Assembly (NCBI RefSeq): GCF_965363235.1
Contig: NC_134844.1
Location: 15,606,646-15,670,645, forward strand
Direction of reading: 5' to 3'
Origin: Mytilus galloprovincialis
Taxonomy: Eukaryota; Mollusca; Bivalvia; Mytilida; Mytilidae
Length of the DNA stretch: 64,000 nucleotides
A program made the position numbers and the translations under genes. The notes under the pieces were generated by a model. It was given only the letters and a program-made list of their open reading frames with translations, searched no databases and had not been told where the DNA came from. Of the stretch, positions 58,601 through 64,000 are shown in pieces. Within the stretch, counting starts at the first letter, position 1. Each line of letters opens with the position of its first letter.

Positions 58601-61600
58601 AATTTGAAACATATAGTCACTTTGAACCTTTGCAATAACAAATACGTTAAGACTATATATTTTTTTGTTTAAGATACAATTGTTAATTCCCATAAACAAA
58701 CCAATGACCTACTTCAGTGATTAATAATTCGAACTTATGGGTACTAATATATTGAAAAATAAAATACAGATTTGGATCTCCAATTACAATAGGATTTTTG
58801 TTTCAATACTTCAATATTGACTACGGTAATTGGAATTCATGTGAGTTTTTTCATAAATTAAGAAAAATTATATCATAATTGTATCCATAAGTTCGAATTA
58901 TTAATCACAGTGTCTTCCTCTTTTCTGGTATTTAAAAAGTAAATATGATGAAGATTTAATATGGAAGAAAACTTCTGGAAAAGGAATGTACATTGAAAAA
59001 AATTGAAACTAAAATACCGAACTCCGATCAGAATTCAGACAGACGAAGTCTATAAATTAAAGTACTGCGTTTGATGAACAGAAGACATCAAACACCAAGT
59101 GGCAGTCGCTTGTTTAAAGAATTGCTGAATTGGCATTTGCCTGTGGTAGACATTTCTATCATATTGTTTAACTGTTTTGTTTACGCCTTTTTGATTTTAT
59201 AATGTTAATAATCTAAAAATTTTTGCGTCATGTTTTGTCTACAAACCTTAATCAGGAAACCTGTGTTGAGATAAAAATCTTATCATATGTTTTACATAGT
59301 AAGATTTAACATTTGTGATGATCGATATACATCCACTTCAACATTTAAACATACACATTTTTGTTTTTGTTCCATTTACTGGTTACCTTGTAAAATATTA
59401 ACTAATTGTATAGTCGACACCCTGCGAAAAATCTTGAATACATACGGAAGAAGAAGATTTTCTGTGCAATTTCATTGAAGTTTCATATATTTTGCCATTG
59501 AGATCAGATATAAAGTAAACCGATAACTGATAAATCAAGGAAGGAACTTTCCATTTTTCAATCGGAAACAAACTCTTTGTGATCCTTTCGTTCATTATTT
59601 CTTCTATGTCCAACATTGGCATATTTTGTTCAAGAGAAGAAGAAAAAAGAACCGATTTGTTATTGGATTTATAAACATACACAGCAGCATTACTGCAACG
59701 CAAGCGACATTCATAGGAATATAAAAGATGAAACAACTCCAAACTGATTATGAATAACTGTTAAACCAAATAAAAAAATGGAATGTAGAAAAACAGACTT
59801 TGAGTAGTCAGTCAAATGTTTCAGTCTTTCACACAGACTGAGAGTAATTATTTAGTACATGAGTGAAATTATATTATATAACCACATCATATTTCATAAA
59901 AATGTTTCGTTATAAAGATTTACCTTTTCCTCTATTACTTTCAAAAACAATATGAAGTGCAGATTTTCCGCTAGAGTTGGTTACATTGACATTTGCAGAA
60001 GCTTCCAACAGGAATGTTGAAGTCTTGACATTTCCTAATTTCAATGCAGCAAACAACGGTATATGATTCTGCAAGTGCTTATTCGGATCAATTCCATATT
60101 CAAGTAATGTTGTGACCAACTGAGTTGTAAGTGATGTTACATCTACATCGCATGTATTAAGTTCTCGGGAAATAACCGTCGAAAGATACAATACCGACTC
60201 TCTGTTAAAATTACAAACCAGTTTTGAGTTATGACTTTCTAGCAACCTTCTAACAACTTCATATACGTTAGCCTTTGCTGAAAAAAAACCAGAAAGTAAA
60301 AACATATGGATCGAATTATTTCGTGTTTATATAAATGAAAAAATCACCATCAGTAAAGTATCATTAATGGTATTTAAAGGAACATTTTCTTTTTAAAGAT
60401 TAGAACAAGTGGTCTATATCTGAGATTAGAACAAGTGGTCTATATCTGAGATTAGAACAAGTGGTCTATATCTGAGATTAGAACAAGTGGTCTATATCTG
60501 GGATTGATTGAATATGATCCGGTCATCAATACGTATGACAAAAAAAGCGTTATCAGGTAAATCATTGTTTAATCATATTCCAATATTGATGATTAAGGGA
60601 TAAATTCATAATAAATAATTGTGAACCCCCGGATTTACTTTTTTTTTAATCAAATAAAGTCAGATTTTTGAGTTTTATTTATGCCATATATTTTTTTAAA
60701 TTTTTTTTTCAACTTTAAATATGTTATTTCACTACTGGTTGTTAACAATGTCCCTTAGCGCTACAACAATGACGCTAAGGTTCCTCCCTGTGTTGTTAAT
60801 TGCTAATGAAACCAGGGGGTTTGATTAGCAAAATATATCTTATATTTATATCTTGTGTTAGTTGCATTTTACAAAGTATGCATACGAGCACACAATACAT
60901 ATATATTATTCAGTGATCCTATATATAAACAATCATATAAGAAAGTAATACAAAAAAGAACACCAAATAACCGGATTTTTGCCCGTCATTTGTTTTGATT
61001 ATATAAAACTAGTTTAACCGAAAGTAGAATGATCAAGAATGATCAAGCATGGTTGTTGACCTCATGGCTTGACAAATAATTTTATGAAATGGTGAGTAAT
61101 TTATTACAGTCGTCAAGTCACTTATCAAATGTGTAAATTTTTAAACTTATAATAATCGAATATTTCAGGTAAGTAAGAAAGAAATATATTGAAGAGATCA
61201 AAGAAGGAGCTATTGACCCCTGATCTTGATTGATTTGTAAATTATTAATTGATTGATTGATTCTTTGTTATTTAAATACTGTAGTATTTATATAAAGTCT
61301 AATTCTCATAAAAAAAAAATATATTTAGTAATTTGAAAGATTATAGACTTAGTTTACAGAATTTGATTTCAATGTCTTTTTTTCAAAAAGTATGGAATAA
61401 AAATATCCTTTTATTTATTTCCTAGTTTTCAGTATTTGTCGTCATATATTTATGAAAAAAAAAGATGTGGTATGATTGCTAATGAGACAACTTTCCACAA
61501 GAGACCAAATGACACAATAATTAACAACACGTTGTCTACATAATTTGCATGTATATACTGCAGGTTTTCCATGTGTGTAATATTCAAACTAATAAGGCGA

Positions 61601-62609
61601 TGACATCAGGACAAAACGATAGAAAATAACTTCAAAAATGATCAACAGACAAAAAAAATGTAAAATCACAAAATACTATACTCCGAGGAAAATAAAAAAT
61701 GGAAAATCCCTAATCAAATGCAAAAATCAAAAGCTCAAACACATTAAACAGATGGATAACAACTGTCATATACTTGACTTAGTTCAGGCATTTTCTTATG
61801 AAGAAAATGGTTAATTGAACTTGGTGTTATATAGCGCTTTACATCTCACTTGTACGACAGTCGCATCAAATTCCATTATATTGACCACAATGCGTGAAGA
61901 AAAATAGACAAAAGGGTAAAAAAACATAATTAGCAGTCAATATCGTGTTATAATCTTAGTCACAATAAAAACAACAAATATTTAACAAATAATCACAAAC
62001 AATAATGTGTCCCTAGTACACGGATGCCTCATCCGCACAATCATTTTCCATGTTCAGTGAACCGTGAAACTGGAATAAAAACTCTAATCTAGCAATAAAA
62101 TCAGAAAGATCATATCATAGGGAACATGTATACTAAGTGTCAAGTTGATTGGACTTCAACTTCATCAAAAACTACCTCGACCAAAATCTTTAACCTGAAG
62201 CGGGACGGACTAACGGACGATTTGAAGGACGGATGGACGGACGGACGAACAAACGGACGAACAGACCAGAAAACATAAATGGGGCATTAAAAGAAGATAC
62301 CAAATTTTACAACCTCATTCATTGCTTTCTTAGTTTTGTATTTTATTTATGTATGTTAAATCCAACCATAAAGGATTGCAAGTTTGTACGTACTGGGACC
62401 GAATAGTCAGATTAACATTAACTCTGACGTAGAATCGAGAGTTTGACGTCAGAATGTAAACTTCACACAGGTAGAGATTTGAAATAATTTTATCGTTTAA
62501 AGTATGAATAGAATATAATTTATAGTTTTGATAGGTATATCCTCTGCTGAATGTAAAATATAAGTTTACCTTGTCCTTCAATTGACATTGATTTCTTTTT
62601 CATGATCAT
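49399..62609 (-). CDS. ASB-like ankyrin repeat and SOCS box protein (whole gene span)
   Basis: Six exons read from 62609 down to 49399, about 544 aa: short exon A, four ANK exons (59924-60277, 55862-56104, 54385-54669, 52305-52560) and the SOCS exon. All phases join (1,1,1,1,2) with no internal stop. The ANK block covers about residues 14-430 and the SOCS box about 474-519. Known: ASB proteins bind Elongin B/C through the BC box and Cullin5 through the LPxP box, and present substrates by their ANK face. Architecture, order and phases match + exons 15-19, so this is a tail-to-tail paralog of the 3' half of the + gene. The 5' end is the weakest part. Confidence 0.7.
49856..52304 (-). other. - gene intron with reversed family A repeat
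   Basis: 50005-50178 is family A in reverse (GAAGGCCGTACGGTGAGC). The rest, including 51400-51800 with T-rich tracts, is unrecognised. Confidence 0.55.
52305..52560 (-). CDS. - gene exon: ankyrin repeats before SOCS exon
   Basis: 256 nt, phase 1 in, phase 2 out (donor AG|GTACAT). ANK motifs: ALLVKYGSNLNAKS, GEKPLDLVVQNM and NLLVCGGADLCPVD. Paralog of + exon 18, about 20 codons shorter at its 3' end. Confidence 0.83.
52561..54384 (-). other. - gene intron with (AAT)n and a foldback element
   Basis: An (AAT)n microsatellite lies at about 52593-52648, then a decayed family A piece (52670-52830). The foldback at 53354-53520 is listed separately. No exon. Confidence 0.6.
53354..53520. mobile_element. 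167-bp foldback MITE
   Basis: Both ends read GGAGATAAC inward, followed by TGTATTGTAAGCT(A)CGACGGC; inner arms pair GGATTTGATGGTCGCAAAT with its reverse complement at 53458. Nearly the whole unit is a hairpin with a GACGCGTTAGCGG loop. The relative at 46878 is more decayed. Confidence 0.75.
54385..54669 (-). CDS. - gene exon: ankyrin repeats
   Basis: 285 nt, phase 1 at both ends, acceptor ACTGAACAG, donor G|GTAAGT. ANK motifs: ILLANGANPNIG, DLMHSVQQRQSGLVEELI, KHGANVNYTDEMKKSALHYA. Paralog of + exon 17. Confidence 0.86.
54670..55861 (-). other. - gene intron, repeat fragments
   Basis: 55100-55240 is family E reversed; 55600-55795 is element G reversed (GGACGAACGGACGAAT...GAGGCATAAAA). No exon. 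Confidence 0.55.
55862..56104 (-). CDS. - gene exon: ankyrin repeats
   Basis: 243 nt, phase 1 at both ends, acceptor TCTTCAG, donor G|GTTAGT as in + exon 16. ANK motifs: QILLEKGINVNLVD, GRSALFSLVEKYI, KVLLKYGAEINLSDKTG. Paralog of + exon 16 (VDKSGRSALFLAI). Confidence 0.82.
56105..57103 (-). other. - gene intron, part next to the RT relic
   Basis: No exon recognised. A 71-codon + strand ORF at 56674 has no supporting features. Confidence 0.5.
57104..58440 (+). mobile_element. Penelope-like reverse-transcriptase fragment and 3' tail
   Basis: FRYLDDILALNNDDFSMY holds the RT catalytic YLDD; then CPFLDLDIYI and, after an in-frame TAG near 57391, ISQLVRFARVCNNVLDFNER and YHRYKDIIRKYSSTC. These are RT palm and thumb parts of a degenerate element; the N-terminus and any GIY-YIG domain are absent. 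The non-coding tail 57865-58440 matches 25020-25665. Assignment to Penelope-like elements is by recollection of the motif style. Confidence 0.6.
58715..58911. mobile_element. ~197-bp TIR MITE
   Basis: The left end CAGTGATTAATAATTCG, extended by AACTTATGG, is the reverse complement of the right end at 58885-58911 (CCATAAGTTCGAATTATTAA, then TCACAG). TIRs of about 26 bp, AT-rich interior, no ORF. Confidence 0.7.
58912..59923 (-). other. - gene intron, near exon 59924-60277
   Basis: Includes an open - strand frame 59398-59742 (LFPIEKWKVPSLIYQLSVYF) whose end could splice at G|GTGTCG in phase 1, but no acceptor in matching phase was found. Confidence 0.4.
59924..60277 (-). CDS. - gene exon: ankyrin repeats
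   Basis: 354 nt, phase 1 at both ends, acceptor TTTTTTTTCAG, donor G|GTAAAT. ANK motifs: EVVRRLLESHNSK, TLLEYGIDPNKHLQNHIPLF, TSTFLLEASANVNVTNSSGK, SALHIVF. Same length as + exon 15 and paralogous to it. Confidence 0.86.
60397..60500 (+). repeat. 26-bp minisatellite, four copies
   Basis: The unit AGATTAGAACAAGTGGTCTA plus TATCTG is repeated four times without visible change, which suggests a very young array. Confidence 0.95.
61990..62290 (-). mobile_element. Element G, reversed copy
   Basis: Reverse of 38738-39035: CCCTAGTACACGGATGCC, AAAACTACCTCGACCAAAA, then a GGACGGACGGACGAAC stretch and GGGGCATTAAAA. Confidence 0.65.
62570..62609 (-). CDS. Candidate first coding exon of - gene
   Basis: ATG at 62609 follows an in-frame TAG a few codons upstream, then reads MIMKKKSMSIEGQ and ends G|GTAAAC in phase 1, the phase required by the next exon. 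The Lys-rich start resembles no domain; SMSIEGQ faintly recalls VSIEAK of + exon 8. A different 5' exon, possibly beyond the window, is possible. Confidence 0.4.
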
Positions 62610-62853
62610 TCTTATCTAATTTTGGCAATTTTGAACGACTCATAGCCTAAAATAACACGGAGACCCATCCTTCCTATTACATTTTTGAAAAAAAAACATA
62701 TTAAGGTCTTCATTATGGCAAAGTATAAGGAAATGGGAATCATATACCTATGAGCTACCTTAAACGAAATGGAAAACAACTGTCATAATTCTAACTCGCA
62801 ACAGACAATCAATGAAGGACTCCGGGGAACAGAAGCTACAATGTCTTCTACAC

Positions 62854-63029
<176 letters not shown>

Positions 63030-64000
63030 GTTTTTCATGTTAAAATGTATTGTAGGTAAAAGCTATATATGTTGCCATCAATTTACGCTGCATGACGACA
63101 CAAATTAAATCAGGTTAAGGTGTTACATTCAGAACCGATTGAAGACCTCAGTTGTTCTCAATCGTCATGTTTCGGAAAATACTAAATGAATTTCTTAGGA
63201 AGAACAAATACTTTACTTTGAAAAAAAAATGTTTTAGAATATATTAACACATTCTCTAACCGAACAATATAATCACGACAGCTTTTAAAACCAAATGGTT
63301 CCAAAACGATGAATCTACATTTTCTTCCTAACACTTAACCGCTCCCTCTTTTCTTCACTATTCACTAGAACACACCAATGATGTCACGGGTCCGTGACTG
63401 AATTAAAGTATAATACTATGCTTATTATCAATTATTGGTAATATTAATTATTTGGAAAACAAAAGGGCCTGGAATGAAGTATTTTTTTTATCAGCAGCAG
63501 TGTCCTATATAAGATATAAATAACGTTAAATTCTTTGATTCGCTGTTTTACGTCATGCAGGCTAACCAATTGAAAAAAGTACCTATACACCTAGATGTTA
63601 GTCCAGATGTTTGGTATTCGTATTGACTTCTTAGAAAGTCATACTGATCAAAATACTACAATAGGGAGCAATATGACCATGATTGAATTTAGTAGTGTCA
63701 ACCCTATGGTTATGACCAGTGAATATAGCAAAATCCTAAATACACTGTATGGTGATGCGCCTGTCAGATACGGAACGTACAGATAAGGTAGTAGGTAACA
63801 GTTGAATAAACTATCGGTATCGAATTCGACCTGGAACTTGTTAATTATTGGCAGTATTAATTATGTGGACAACAAAAGGAGTGCTGTAATTTTAATCAAC
63901 ACCATTGTCCTATATAAGCTATATATAAAGTTGAATTCTTTGATTTGTCGTTCAACCCCATTACGGCTGACAATTTGGACCTCGTTATTTTATAATAATA
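63030..64000. repeat. Repeat-rich end with ~410-bp spaced direct repeats
   Basis: A ~120-bp segment at 63428-63556 (TAATATTAATTAT..GGA.AACAAAAG ... GTGTCCTATATAAG) recurs at 63838-63957. Upstream, CTAGAACACACCAATGATG at 63366 recalls the end of element C. The 63-codon ORF at 63595 lies between the repeats and is probably part of the same dispersed element. Confidence 0.5.

Larger units (their letters stand above)
60278..62569 (-). other. - gene first intron with repeats
   Basis: Minisatellite at 60397; family A start at 61458-61540; family E reversed at 61650-61810; element G reversed at 61990-62290 (listed separately). No exon. Confidence 0.55.

Noticed and set aside
63595..63786. 63-codon ORF as a small gene
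   Set aside because: Embedded in a repeated, apparently mobile segment; no homologous domain visible.

Overview
The window is animal nuclear DNA: AT-rich, intron-rich and crowded with dispersed repeats. The repeats (several families that I associate from memory with mussel genomes, a tRNA-derived SINE, a LINE tail, Penelope-like reverse-transcriptase debris and foldback elements) point to a bivalve mollusc, most likely a mytilid mussel. No bacterial, phage, rRNA or CRISPR features are visible.

Two related genes face each other tail to tail. The + strand gene runs from about 2.9 kb to 43.5 kb. I can build 19 ordinary exons, two 24-nt microexons and a last exon with a poly(A) signal. Exons 1-18 encode ankyrin (ANK) repeats, except exons 8 and 9, which form a non-ANK linker. 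Exon 19 encodes an ANK-like end followed by a SOCS box. Introns 1-17 are all phase 1 and introns 18-21 all phase 2. Every internal exon except 13 and 18 is a multiple of three, and exon 18 is the expected phase 1-to-2 switch. The open model would be about 2228 aa.

The + gene is damaged. Exon 13 is one base short of the modular pattern and shifts frame. Exon 19 carries a TAA near its start and a TGA inside the SOCS box.

The - strand gene runs from about 62.6 kb down to 49.4 kb. It has five exons homologous to + exons 15-19 and a short candidate first exon. It reads without a stop to an intact SOCS box (BC box SLAKMCRKEI, Cul5 box LPLP) and gives about 544 aa, a normal size for an ASB protein (ankyrin repeat and SOCS box, substrate receptor of Cullin5-ElonginB/C ubiquitin ligases). 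It acts as an internal reference for reading the lesions in the + gene.

The introns and flanks are mostly transposon debris: two inverted 1.1-kb copies of a TIR element, a TIR element nested in a reverse-transcriptase relic, a ~455-bp palindrome, two copies of an element ending in a CGCGAAATCGCG-type hairpin, a hammerhead-ribozyme-like core, minisatellites and a long compound microsatellite just upstream of the - gene.

All exon boundaries come from reading splice signals, phase and repeat logic by eye. No transcript evidence or database search was available.
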